Positions 45,192-53,381 of a stretch of 64,000 bases of DNA are shown in pieces; within the stretch, counting starts at the first letter, position 1; every line of letters starts with the position of its first letter. The DNA is taken from the NCBI RefSeq assembly GCF_025244845.1, contig NZ_CP104264.1, forward strand, positions 1,612,001 to 1,676,000, given 5' to 3'. Under the pieces are notes generated by a model that was not told the origin of the DNA, searched no databases, and worked only from the letters and a program-made list of their open reading frames with translations. The position numbers and the translations under genes were made by a program. This DNA comes from Arthrobacter sp. zg-Y1171. Lineage in GTDB: Bacteria; Actinomycetota; Actinomycetes; Actinomycetales; Micrococcaceae.

Positions 45192-46070
45192 TTATGCGCG
45201 GTAGAACACGGGGCCGGAGCCGACGTTGACGGACTGGACTACGGTCTGGTTGCCGTTCCAGCCGCTGTGGATGGCTTCGCCGTTGCCGATGTAGATGGCA
45301 ATGTGGGCCAGGCCCATGCCGCCGTCGGCGTAGTAGACCATGTCACCGGGCTCCGGGGTGGAGACCTGGGTGCCGTAGGCGGCCAGCTGTGCGGGAGCAA
45401 GGTCCCCCACGCTGTGGCCTGCGGCGCGCAGGGCAACCTCAACCAGCACGGTGCAGTCCTGGGCTGCGCCCAGCTGCGACTGTGCCGAAGCCAGCATGAT
45501 GGCGTTGGTGCCGCTGGCTGCGGGGGTTGCTGCAGCCGGCGTGATGTTGGTGGACTGGGTGGTGACCACGCCGGTATTGGCGGGCTCAACCGGTGCTGCA
45601 ACCGGTGCTGCGACCGGTGCTGCAGCCGGAGCGGCGTAGGACGCAACGGGCTCGGCAGCAATGGCCGGAGCGGCTTCGCCGGCAACGGTGATGACATCGC
45701 CGGGGTAGATGATCGAAGCCAGGGACAGGCCGTTCAGCGCCAGGACGGAGTCCAGGCCAACGCCGTAAGCGGCGGAGATCTGGCCCAGGGTGTCACCGGA
45801 AACAACGGTGTGGGTGGTGGCAGCAGCTGCGGGGGCAGCTACCGGTGCGGCTGCAACGGGTGCGGCTGCTACCGGAGCGGCCGGTGCAACGGCCTGCGAC
45901 GGGGTGTAGTTGTCATTGGCGACAACTCCGGCGGAGGCCGGTGCGGCCATGCTGAGCATCAGGCCGGAACCTGCGACGACTACTGCAGCGGCGCTGCCGA
46001 TGGTCCGTCCGCGGCCAGCAACGACGATGTTCTCGGCGCGGTGGCGTCCACGAGTCTTGTTGAAAGTCAT
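45192..46070 (-). CDS. secreted LysM-NlpC/P60 cell-wall hydrolase
   Basis: The 292-residue exported protein has a long signal sequence ending near residues 44-47 (APASA), an Ala/Pro/Val-rich spacer and one LysM domain (about 86-130, TVVSGDTLGQISAAYGVGLDSVLALNG). A second Ala/Pro spacer leads to an NlpC/P60-like domain with catalytic Cys206 (QDCTVLVEVAL) and His256 (GLAHIAIYIG). Such enzymes cleave peptidoglycan peptides. The usual DCSGF is DCTVL here, a variant seen in Rpf/RipA-like wall proteins. The ATG at 46070 has GGGAGAGG 7 nt upstream, and that ribosome site is part of the riboswitch end. Longer in-frame versions would run through the riboswitch and are rejected. Confidence 0.92.
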   Translation of the reverse strand: MTFNKTRGRHRAENIVVAGRGRTIGSAAAVVVAGSGLMLSMAAPASAGVVANDNYTPSQAVAPAAPVAAAPVAAAPVAAPAAAATTHTVVSGDTLGQISAAYGVGLDSVLALNGLSLASIIYPGDVITVAGEAAPAIAAEPVASYAAPAAAPVAAPVAAPVEPANTGVVTTQSTNITPAAATPAASGTNAIMLASAQSQLGAAQDCTVLVEVALRAAGHSVGDLAPAQLAAYGTQVSTPEPGDMVYYADGGMGLAHIAIYIGNGEAIHSGWNGNQTVVQSVNVGSGPVFYRA

Positions 46071-46077
46071 GTAATAA

Positions 46078-46262
46078 CCTCTCCCGATACCTGCGAGGTG
46101 AGCTGTCGGATTCGGATGGGAGACACCCGGCCGCCGGTGAAACCGGAGACTTAACCCCAAGGATTCAAGGAACCCATAATTGGTTCCCCCGCCTCTGCCG
46201 TGGTTGTGCGTTCTGTGGACCCCGGGACTAGCGGCAGAGCTAGGTAACAAGCCCGGGGGAGC
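46078..46262 (-). promoter_or_regulatory. ydaO-type c-di-AMP riboswitch
   Basis: The minus-strand leader carries the conserved ydaO/yuaA landmarks in order: GGGGGAACCAATTATGGG, TTGGGGTTAAGTCTCC, GTCTCCCATCCGAATCCGAC, and AGCTCACCTCGCAGGTATC, ending in GGGAGAGG, which is the ribosome site of the LysM-NlpC/P60 gene. The class binds cyclic di-AMP and turns genes for wall hydrolases and ion transport off when it is high. Because the final conserved segment includes the ribosome site, control is probably at translation as well as transcription. Outer boundaries are approximate. Confidence 0.93.
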
Positions 46263-46767
46263 CGCATCAGAAAGCGGCATGGGAATAACCGTACAAGATA
46301 GTTACGGTTGGATAACCATTGTGTGATCTGCTTCTCTCAGGCGTGTGATCGAGGGCGCGATATGCTAACCGAAATCTGCCTCTTCGGCCACATCGGCCGG
46401 CTTCAGTCTCAATATTAACAGGGCTTTTCCTCCTGCCCCGAGTCGCTGGTCATCCAGGCCTCGAGACAGGTGTTACGCGTGTGACCCCTTCAGTAACAGG
46501 CGTACCACCGCCTCGGAATCGCTGTCCCTGCGCCCTGATCTGCGCTCGAAGAATTCCACCCTCCGGTACAGGAGTGACTGAAGTTTTCGCATCCGTCACG
46601 ACTGCATCACCACGCAGCTAAAAGTGGTCGGGATCACTGTAATTTCGTCCAATCCAGCCCGTGGACGGCGGCGGCAGGCCGATTTCCCGACCGGTGACGA
46701 CGGCGCGTAAGATTGTTAGGCGGCCTTCCAATATCGGTCGCTTGTTCCGAGGAAACAGGAGAATGCA
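46263..46767. promoter_or_regulatory. 500-bp promoter region between riboswitch and MFS gene
   Basis: The stretch holds divergent promoters. Next to the riboswitch a 7-bp inverted repeat AACCGTA-N9-TACGGTT spans 46287-46309. Farther up, GTTAC-GCGT-GTGAC (46472-46485) has the GTNAC-N4-GTNAC pattern of MtrA-type sites. A TAAGAT box at about 46706 may serve the MFS gene. No gene is supported. Confidence 0.4.
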
Positions 46768-47988
46768 GTGGCTGGCAGCGGTCAGAAATTATGGACCAGG
46801 GGATTTGTGCTGGCGATCATCACGAACCTCTTTATCTCACTGGTGTTTTATCTGTTGATGACCACCATGGCGCTCTATACGGTGCAGGAGTTCTCCGCAT
46901 CCGACAGCGCTGCCGGATTTGCTTCCGGATCCTTCGTCCTCGGCGCGTTGGCGGCACGGGTGTTCGCCGGGAAGTTCCTGGACTTCGTGGGGCGGCGCCG
47001 GCTGCTGGTGACCAGCCTTGCGGTGTTCGTGGTGGCCTCGCTGCTGTATATCCCGGCGTCCAACCTGGCGCTGCTCCTGATTGTCCGGATCCTGCACGGC
47101 ATGGCCTTCGGAGCGGCCAGCACGAGTATTTCCGCCTCGGTCATGGGGCTCATTCCGGTCCACCGGCGGGGCGAGGGTACCGGCTACTTCGGTATCTCCA
47201 CCACGATGGCTACCGCGGTAGGCCCGTTCCTGGCCGTGTTCCTGGCGGAGTCCGTCAGTTACCGCGCCCTGTTCCTGTTTGCTGCCGGCTGCGCCGCCGT
47301 CGCCCTCGCCTTGTCCCTGGTGTTGTCCCTGCCGGAACGCACACCGACCGCCGAGGAACAAGAGAACAAATGGCGGATGCACCTCACGGACATCATCGAT
47401 CCGTCGGCACTGGCCATCGCATCGGTGATGTTCATTGCCGGCGCGGCTTACGCCGGCATCCTCTCCTTCCTTAACTCCTATGCCCAGACGGAAGGCCTGG
47501 TGCTCGGCGCCAGCCTCTTCTTTGTGGTCTATGCGTGCGTGGTGCTGGTTTCGCGGTTGTTTGTGGGCCGCATCCAGGACCGGCACGGTGACAACGCCGT
47601 GGTGTACCCGACCCTGGTGTCCTTCGCCGTCGGCCTGGCGCTGCTGGCCTACGCCCCCAATGACACCGTGATGGCCCTGGCCGGCGTGTTTGTGGGGTTC
47701 GGCTTCGGTGCACTGATGCCGTGCGCCCAGGCGATTGCCGTGACAACGGCGCCGGCGGCCCGGATCGGCCTGGCGACGTCCACGTTCTTCATCCTGATGG
47801 ACGCCGGTGTGGGCCTTGGTCCGCTGCTTCTGGGCATGCTCCTGCCGCTGATGGGATTCCACGGCATGTACTGGGTGCTGGCCGCCGTGCTGCTGGCCTC
47901 CACGGTGCTGTACCACTTTGTCCACGGGCGGAAGAACTACCGGCCCGGCGCACCGGTGGAACCGGTGCGGGGGAAGCCTGCGGCCTGA
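46768..47988 (+). CDS. MFS transporter (12-segment)
   Basis: The 406-residue transporter has twelve membrane segments and the MFS loop motif between TM2 and TM3 (GKFLDFVGRRRLL). A central cytoplasmic loop (ERTPTAEEQENKWRMHL) separates the halves, and the second half contains RLFVGRIQDRHGDNAVVYP, a repeat of the same motif. The pattern resembles drug:H+ antiporters of the YwoG/YfcJ type. The substrate is unknown. GTG 46768 is supported by AGGAG at 7 nt. Confidence 0.88.
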   Translation: MAGSGQKLWTRGFVLAIITNLFISLVFYLLMTTMALYTVQEFSASDSAAGFASGSFVLGALAARVFAGKFLDFVGRRRLLVTSLAVFVVASLLYIPASNLALLLIVRILHGMAFGAASTSISASVMGLIPVHRRGEGTGYFGISTTMATAVGPFLAVFLAESVSYRALFLFAAGCAAVALALSLVLSLPERTPTAEEQENKWRMHLTDIIDPSALAIASVMFIAGAAYAGILSFLNSYAQTEGLVLGASLFFVVYACVVLVSRLFVGRIQDRHGDNAVVYPTLVSFAVGLALLAYAPNDTVMALAGVFVGFGFGALMPCAQAIAVTTAPAARIGLATSTFFILMDAGVGLGPLLLGMLLPLMGFHGMYWVLAAVLLASTVLYHFVHGRKNYRPGAPVEPVRGKPAA

Positions 47989-48034
47989 CACGGTAGCCTC
48001 TTTCCCACACTGTCCGATGAGGGAAAGCAGAACG

Positions 48035-49057
48035 ATGGCACGCGAGGAAACCACCTTGGCCGTTCCCGGCCCGGAGGGGGAGCGGCAGGTCCGCATCTCC
48101 AGTCCCGGACGGGTCATCTGGCCTGATCCCGGAATCACGAAACTGGATCTGGCCCGTTATCTCGCGGAGGTGGGTGAGGCGTTCATCCGGGCCAACGGCG
48201 GCCGGCCCGTCTCACTGGAGCGCTTCCCGGAGGGCATCGGCGGAGAGGTGTTCTTCTCCAAGAATCCGCCGCGCGGCATGCCGGACTGGATGCGCGCCGT
48301 CACCGTGGAATACCCGAGCGCGCGTTCACACCCGCAGGTGGTCCTGGATGAGCCTGCCGCCGCGGTGTGGGCGGCGCAGATGAACACGGTGGTGTTCCAT
48401 CCCTGGCCGTCACGGGCGGACAACACGGACAACCCGGACCAGCTGCGTATTGACCTGGATCCGCAGCCGGGCACGGATTTCGACGACGCCGTGCGTCCGG
48501 CCCAGGAGCTGCGGTCCATCCTCGCCGAGGCCGGGTTGGACGCCTACATCAAGACTTCGGGCAACCGGGGCATCCACCTCTTCGCGCCCATCCGCCCGGA
48601 GCGTGAATTCCTGGACGTCCGGCATGCCGTGATTGCCGCGGCCCGGGAGGTGGAGCGCCGGATGCCGGACAAGGTGACCACGGCCTGGTGGAAGGAAGAG
48701 CGCGGCACGCGGGTGTTCGTGGACTTCAACCAGGCCAACCGCGACCGGACCATGGCCGGCGCATACAGCCCCCGGGCGCTTCCGAACGCACCCGTCTCCT
48801 GCCCGATCACCTGGGACGAGCTGGAACGGGTGCATCCTGCGGACTTCACTATGCAGACAGTTCCGGAGCGGCTGCGCACCGTCGGGGATCCCTGGGCGGA
48901 GATGTCCGCCCGGCCGGGGTCCATCGACGTCCTGCTGGGCTGGTGGGAACGGGACCTGGCCAACGGCCTGGGCGAACTGCCTTTCCCGCCGGACTATCCG
49001 AAGATGCCGGGGGAGCCGCCCCGGGTCCAGCCCAGCCGCGCCCGTCGGAAGGACTAG
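48035..49057 (+). CDS. ligD: LigD-type polymerase (primase) domain, stand-alone
   Basis: The 340-residue protein is a single LigD polymerase domain, the archaeo-eukaryotic-primase-type enzyme of bacterial non-homologous end joining. Catalytic Asp residues lie in RIDLDPQPGTDF. Other signatures are the IKTSGNRGIHLFAPI motif, the VFVDFNQANRDRTMAGAYSPR motif and PVSCPITWDEL. The nuclease and ligase domains found fused in mycobacterial LigD are absent, and no Ku gene is in the window, so partners would have to be elsewhere. AGGGAAAG precedes the ATG. It overlaps the convergent ABC gene by 4 nt. Confidence 0.93.
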   Translation: MAREETTLAVPGPEGERQVRISSPGRVIWPDPGITKLDLARYLAEVGEAFIRANGGRPVSLERFPEGIGGEVFFSKNPPRGMPDWMRAVTVEYPSARSHPQVVLDEPAAAVWAAQMNTVVFHPWPSRADNTDNPDQLRIDLDPQPGTDFDDAVRPAQELRSILAEAGLDAYIKTSGNRGIHLFAPIRPEREFLDVRHAVIAAAREVERRMPDKVTTAWWKEERGTRVFVDFNQANRDRTMAGAYSPRALPNAPVSCPITWDELERVHPADFTMQTVPERLRTVGDPWAEMSARPGSIDVLLGWWERDLANGLGELPFPPDYPKMPGEPPRVQPSRARRKD

Positions 49058-49791
49058 GCTGCGGGGCCGTGTTCAATAAGCCTGCCGTCCCGCATGGCCG
49101 CCACCTCATCGGTCAGGGGCACGAACTCGGTATCGTGGGTCACCATCACCGTACCCAGGTCGAATTCGCGTGTCACGGCAACCAATAGGCGGACAATCGC
49201 CTCGGACCGGTCGTGGTCCAGCGCGGCGGTGGGTTCATCCACCAGCAGCAGGGACGGACTGCCCATCAGGGCACGGGCAATGTTGACCCGCTGACGCTGT
49301 CCGCCGGAGAGCTGGTGGGGATGGCGCGCCGCGGTGGATTGGGACAGCCCCACGAGTTCCAGGAGCTCCCGCGCCCGGGACTCGGATTCCTTCCCGGCCC
49401 TGCCGCGCAGCCGGTCAGTGATGACGAGCTGCTCCACGGCCGTGAGGGACGGAATCAGGTTCGCCTGCTGGAAGACAATGCCAAGTGCGGTACGCCGCAG
49501 TGCAGTCCGGCCGGCGTCGTCCAGTTCGCCGGCATCCCGGCCGCTCACCGTCACGGTGCCCGACGCCGGGCGTATCAGAGTGGCGGCAACGGCGAGGAGG
49601 GAGGACTTGCCGGACCCGGACGGACCCACCAGCGAGAGGATTTTTCCCCGGGGAACAGCCAGGCTGACCCGGTCCAGTGCCTTCAGCGTGCTGACGCCGT
49701 CGGGGTATTCGAGGGTTACGTCCTGCAGGTGCAGTGCGGCAGTGGCTGCGCGGGTGGGTGGAACAAATGCCGAAGCTGAGGTTTCTGCCAT
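49054..49791 (-). CDS. ABC transporter ATP-binding protein (HrtA/LolD-like)
   Basis: The 245-residue ATPase has Walker A GPSGSGKSS, Q-loop FQQANLIP, signature LSGGQRQRVNIARAL, Walker B LLLVDEPTAALD and H-loop MVTHD. It is of the MacB/LolD/HrtA kind that pairs with FtsX-fold permeases, and the permease gene lies 40 nt upstream on the same strand. With the divergent two-component system the layout matches the hrtBA-chrSA heme-detoxification locus of corynebacteria. The substrate is inferred from layout only. Confidence 0.93.
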   Translation of the reverse strand: MAETSASAFVPPTRAATAALHLQDVTLEYPDGVSTLKALDRVSLAVPRGKILSLVGPSGSGKSSLLAVAATLIRPASGTVTVSGRDAGELDDAGRTALRRTALGIVFQQANLIPSLTAVEQLVITDRLRGRAGKESESRARELLELVGLSQSTAARHPHQLSGGQRQRVNIARALMGSPSLLLVDEPTAALDHDRSEAIVRLLVAVTREFDLGTVMVTHDTEFVPLTDEVAAMRDGRLIEHGPAA

Positions 49792-49831
49792 GTTGTGCTG
49801 GTCCTTTCTTGGGAATACAGACTGGAGGTCC

Positions 49832-50914
49832 CTAGTTGCCGCCGAGAGCAGTCAGCGGATCTACCTTGGCAACCCGGCGTACGGCGCCGGCCGCCCCGGC
49901 AAGCCCGAGCACCACGATGCCGAGGATCGGCAGCAGTGCGGTGGAAACCGACAGGATGAACGGAGCAACCGCAGCGGCGGCCAGGCCGATCAGTACGGCG
50001 AGCACCCCGCCGGTGACGGCACCTGCGGCAACGATGGTCCCCGCCTGGGCCAGTGCGTCACGCATCAGGTAAGCGGAGCTCCCGCCCAAGGCCTTCAGCA
50101 CGGCGATGTCGCGGGTGCGCTGGATGGTCCAGACCGCCAGGAAGGCCACAATGACCAGTGCGGAGATGCCGTACAGGAACGCCTGCATCATCAGCAGCGA
50201 ACCGTTTTCCGAGGTGTAGGCGCCCAGTCCGTTGAAAGAGCCGCGGATACCCGTGGAGACAGTGCCTGCGGCGTCGTCTGCCTGCTCGGCGGCGGAGCCC
50301 GAGGCGGCGATCACGGTGGCCACCGGCGCCGCGTCGGAGCCCTCATCGTTGGTATGGGCCGCAGCCTGCCACGTAGCCAGGGACGTCCAGACGAGCGGCG
50401 TATGGCTGTAGTAGGACTGGTCGACAATGTCTTCAACAGTCAGGACCCGGCCGCCCAGGCGCACTTCGTCCCCCGGATCCAGGGACAGGGAATCCGCTGT
50501 TTCCGATCCAATGAGGATCTGTCCGTCGCCGACCTGGCGGGGCGCGAGAGTGCTGCCCGGTTCGACGCCGAAGACAGCCACGTTTGCGCTGGCCCCGCCG
50601 GTAATGCGCGTTTGGGTGATGCCTACGGGTTCAGCGGTCTCGATGCCGGGCGTCTTCCGCCACTCAGCCAACTGCTCAGCTGTGACGGTTGATTCCGTAT
50701 AGGAGACCTTGGCTTCACCGCCGTCGGGTGCACCGAAGGCAACGATGTTCACCCCGGCGGAGCCAAGGTCCTTGATCGCCGCAGTGTTTTGGTTGCCCAG
50801 GCCCGCGGTAAGCCCGGAGAGCAGCACCAGAAGGAGGGTAATCAGGGCGACGACGCTGCCCATCAGGGCAAACCGCCCCTTGGCGAAGCGAATGTCGCGG
50901 AGTGCCAGATACAC
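49832..50914 (-). CDS. ABC transporter permease (FtsX/HrtB-like)
   Basis: This 360-residue MacB/FtsX-type permease has one N-terminal membrane helix (about 17-38), a large extracytoplasmic domain (about 40-225), and three C-terminal helices around LYGISALVIVAFLAVWTIQRTRDIAVLKALGGSS, the signature loop of the FtsX family. The external domain has the VFGVEPGST and DEVRLGGRVLTV elements seen in DevC/HrtB proteins. GTG 50914 is preceded by GGAAG at good spacing; upstream in-frame sequence has no start signal. With the ATPase it probably removes heme or a similar lipophilic compound from the membrane. Confidence 0.9.
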   Translation of the reverse strand: MYLALRDIRFAKGRFALMGSVVALITLLLVLLSGLTAGLGNQNTAAIKDLGSAGVNIVAFGAPDGGEAKVSYTESTVTAEQLAEWRKTPGIETAEPVGITQTRITGGASANVAVFGVEPGSTLAPRQVGDGQILIGSETADSLSLDPGDEVRLGGRVLTVEDIVDQSYYSHTPLVWTSLATWQAAAHTNDEGSDAAPVATVIAASGSAAEQADDAAGTVSTGIRGSFNGLGAYTSENGSLLMMQAFLYGISALVIVAFLAVWTIQRTRDIAVLKALGGSSAYLMRDALAQAGTIVAAGAVTGGVLAVLIGLAAAAVAPFILSVSTALLPILGIVVLGLAGAAGAVRRVAKVDPLTALGGN

Positions 50915-51026
50915 GTTTTGCTTCCTTTCGGATCGGCCGCCGCAGCGGCAGTGGAGGGTACCTTTCAACCCTCCGCCGGTTCCGGGGCGAACCCATCGCA
51001 TGGACGGATGATCCGGGCGGAGAAAC

Positions 51027-51056
51027 CGGTTGGTCCTGCGCTCAACCGTTTGGTTG
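51027..51056. promoter_or_regulatory. three GGTTG half-sites between divergent ABC and two-component genes
   Basis: CGGTTG (51027-51032), CAACCG (51043-51048) and GGTTG (51052-51056) make two overlapping inverted repeats with 10- and 4-nt spacers, upstream of the kinase promoter. They suit a dimeric LuxR-type regulator such as the one encoded next door. Confidence 0.5.
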
Positions 51057-51079
51057 ATGCCGACGCCGACGGCCGGACC

Positions 51080-51085
51080 TAGGCT
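51080..51085 (+). promoter_or_regulatory. -10 box, leaderless start of histidine kinase gene
   Basis: TAGGCT ends 6 nt before the ATG at 51092. The intervening GGAATC is a poor ribosome site, so a leaderless transcript is likely. Confidence 0.5.
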
Positions 51086-51091
51086 GGAATC

Positions 51092-52429
51092 ATGAGCGCG
51101 CCGAATCAAAGCAGTGGGGGCCCCGACGGCGGCGCCGGCACCGTGTCTGCCGCTGCAGCGACCGTCGCAGGGGACGCCGTGCTCCGCCTGCTGCGGGTAG
51201 CCCTGCACGTTGCCTTCGCCGGGCTGCTTGTTCTGGCTTTGGTCCAGCTGACCCTGGACGGGCCCGGAACACCCCGCCTCGTGGCTGCCTATGCCTGCGC
51301 CTGTGTGCTCGCCGTCGTCTATCTCGCCGGAACCGTGGCAGAGAAACGCTACGCAGTAACGGGGACCGGGCCGGACCCCGGCCGTGCCGGGCCCTATTGG
51401 CTGGCGGCCGTAACGTTCCTATGGCTTCTTCTGCTGCTGATAAGCGCCGATTTTTCCTGGCTGGCCTTCCCCCTGTTCTTCCTGGACCTGCATCTGCTGC
51501 GGACCGTGCCCGCGTTGGCGGCAGTAATCGCGATGACGGCTGCGGTGGTCGCCGCCCAAGGCGTGCACTCCGGAGGGTTTACTCTCGCAGTTCTGTTGGG
51601 CCCGGTGGTGGGGGCCCTTTTTGCGGTGGTGATGGGCTTCGCCTACGCGGCGCTGCACGGAGAAAGCGTGAACCAGCGGCGTGCGCTGGCCGAGCTTCGG
51701 CGCACCCGCGGGCAGCTGGCAGCGTCCCAGCATCGTGCGGGCGTCCTGGCGGAACGGGAACGCCTGGCCCGCGAGATCCATGACACCTTGGCCCAGGGGT
51801 TTTCCAGCATTGTCCTGATGTCGCGGGCGGCCGGCGCGGCACTGGAAAGCGGACAGGCGGATCTGGCCCGGGAACGCATTGCCACCGTCCAGGCCACTGC
51901 GTCGGAAAACCTGGCCGAGGCCAGGAAGTTTGTGCGCGGCCTGACCGAACCGGCAACGGGGAGCGGGACCCTCATCGCGGGGCTGGAGCGCCTTTGCGCC
52001 GATAACTCCCGGCAGGCCGCTTCCGGCGGTCAGCCGCTGGAGTGCACCCTCCGGGTGGACGGAGAGCCAGTGGATCTCGATGCCCGGTATGAAACCACGC
52101 TGCTGAGGGCGGCGCAGGCTTCCCTCGCCAACGTGCGGGCGCATTCCGGCGCACATACCGCGGTACTGACCCTCAGCTATGCCCCCGACGCAGTGACGCT
52201 GGATGTCTTCGATGACGGTGCGGGCTTCAGCACCGCAACGCTCCCGGACGTCCCCCGCCGGGACGGCAGCGGATTCGGGCTGCTCTCCCTGCGCGAGCGG
52301 GCAGGGGATCTGGGCGGGGTGCTGAGCATCGAATCCGCGCCCGGCGAAGGCGCGGTGGTGGCGGTACGGCTTCCGCTGCCGGCTGCCGAGCAACCGGCGC
52401 AACCGGCTCCGGCGAAGACACGGACATGA
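51092..52429 (+). CDS. sensor histidine kinase (ChrS-like, HisKA_3)
   Basis: The 445-residue kinase has six membrane helices in its first 190 residues, a coiled linker, and the HisKA_3 dimerisation domain with phospho-acceptor His230 in AREIHDTLAQGFSSIVLM. The HATPase_c domain has VFDDGAGF and GSGFGLLSLRERAGDLGG. It has no extracellular sensor domain, so the ligand is probably sensed in the membrane, as for ChrS/HrtS heme sensors. It is divergent from the FtsX-type ABC permease gene and overlaps its response regulator by 4 nt. Confidence 0.93.
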   Translation: MSAPNQSSGGPDGGAGTVSAAAATVAGDAVLRLLRVALHVAFAGLLVLALVQLTLDGPGTPRLVAAYACACVLAVVYLAGTVAEKRYAVTGTGPDPGRAGPYWLAAVTFLWLLLLLISADFSWLAFPLFFLDLHLLRTVPALAAVIAMTAAVVAAQGVHSGGFTLAVLLGPVVGALFAVVMGFAYAALHGESVNQRRALAELRRTRGQLAASQHRAGVLAERERLAREIHDTLAQGFSSIVLMSRAAGAALESGQADLARERIATVQATASENLAEARKFVRGLTEPATGSGTLIAGLERLCADNSRQAASGGQPLECTLRVDGEPVDLDARYETTLLRAAQASLANVRAHSGAHTAVLTLSYAPDAVTLDVFDDGAGFSTATLPDVPRRDGSGFGLLSLRERAGDLGGVLSIESAPGEGAVVAVRLPLPAAEQPAQPAPAKTRT

Positions 52430-53067
52430 GAGTGATGCGGATCCTGCTGGTTGACGATCACCCGGTGGTTCGGGCCGGTCTGCGCGCCATGCTGGAGGAC
52501 TTTGAAGGCATTCGGGTTGCCGCCGAATCCGCGGACGGGGAATCAGCCGTGGCAGAAGTCCGTAAACAGGAGGTGCTGGGCACCCCAGTCGATCTTGTAC
52601 TGATGGATCTGCAGATGGGCGCCGGCATGGACGGAGTGGAGGCCACGCGGAGAATCCGGGCGGCCGACGGCCCGCCGGTGTTGATTCTGACCACCTATGA
52701 CACTGACGCCGATATCCTGGCGGCCATCGAAGCCGGGGCGGCCGGTTACATGCTCAAGGATGCGGATCCCGGGGAGATCCGTACCGCGGTCACTGCTGCT
52801 GCGGACGGGCGGACGGCATTGTCGCCGCTGGTTGCAGCCCGGCTGATGGGCCATCTGCGGAGTCCGGCTCCGGCCCTCAGCAGCCGTGAACTCGAACTGC
52901 TTGAGCTGCTGGCAACGGGCCTCGGGAACCGGGCCATCGCCCGGAAGCTGTTTATCTCTGAAGCGACCGTGAAAACGCACTTGGTGCACATCTACGAAAA
53001 GCTCGGTGTGGACAACCGGACCGCCGCCATCGCCGAAGCCCGGCGCCAGCGGATCCTGCGCTCTTGA
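52426..53067 (+). CDS. LuxR/NarL-type response regulator (ChrA-like)
   Basis: The 213-residue regulator has a receiver domain with acidic DD at residues 10-11, phospho-acceptor Asp61 in LVLMDLQMG and Lys in YMLKDADPGE. A C-terminal LuxR HTH (about 148-205) reads LSSRELELLELLATGLGNRAIARKLFISEATVKTHLVHIYEKLG. Its ATG overlaps the kinase stop. It is the likely binder of the GGTTG half-sites in the divergent promoter region and would activate the exporter. Confidence 0.94.
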   Translation: MRVMRILLVDDHPVVRAGLRAMLEDFEGIRVAAESADGESAVAEVRKQEVLGTPVDLVLMDLQMGAGMDGVEATRRIRAADGPPVLILTTYDTDADILAAIEAGAAGYMLKDADPGEIRTAVTAAADGRTALSPLVAARLMGHLRSPAPALSSRELELLELLATGLGNRAIARKLFISEATVKTHLVHIYEKLGVDNRTAAIAEARRQRILRS

Positions 53068-53118
53068 CTGGCGCGGAACGGAGGAGCCGGGCTTCAGCGG
53101 TGCGGCGGTCAAGCGGTG

Positions 53119-53346
53119 CTAGGCCTTCTGCACCGTGATGGACCACTCCGCGGGGCCGCGCTTGGAGAAATCCGTGACCGGGTAGCCGCTTTCGGCAGCC
53201 CAGCGCGGAATTGCGTCCGTGGCCTGGGTGCAGTCGAAGTGGATGACGAGTTCATCGCCGCTGGTCAGTGTTGTCATAGCCTGCTTGGCCTCCACGAGGG
53301 GGAAGGGGCAGACGGATCCGTTGGTTTCCAGGGTGACCTGTGCCAT
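53119..53346 (-). CDS. TusA/YeeD-family sulfur carrier
   Basis: The 75-residue protein has the TusA signature CPFP near residue 13, in which the Cys carries sulfane sulfur, followed by the LVEAKQAM helix, and ends in the usual WSITVQK strand. It lies 35 nt downstream of a YeeE/YedE-type membrane protein gene. This is the arrangement of the TsuA/TsuB (YeeE/YeeD) thiosulfate-uptake pair, so handling of imported thiosulfate is the best inference. AAGGAAATACACC precedes the ATG. Confidence 0.92.
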   Translation of the reverse strand: MAQVTLETNGSVCPFPLVEAKQAMTTLTSGDELVIHFDCTQATDAIPRWAAESGYPVTDFSKRGPAEWSITVQKA

Positions 53347-53381
53347 GGTGTATTTCCTTTTCGAGCTTTTGGGTGGGGGAA

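Noticed and set aside
46071..46280. N-terminal extension of the NlpC/P60 protein
   Set aside because: The extension is the conserved riboswitch read as protein; the correct ATG lies after the ribosome site.
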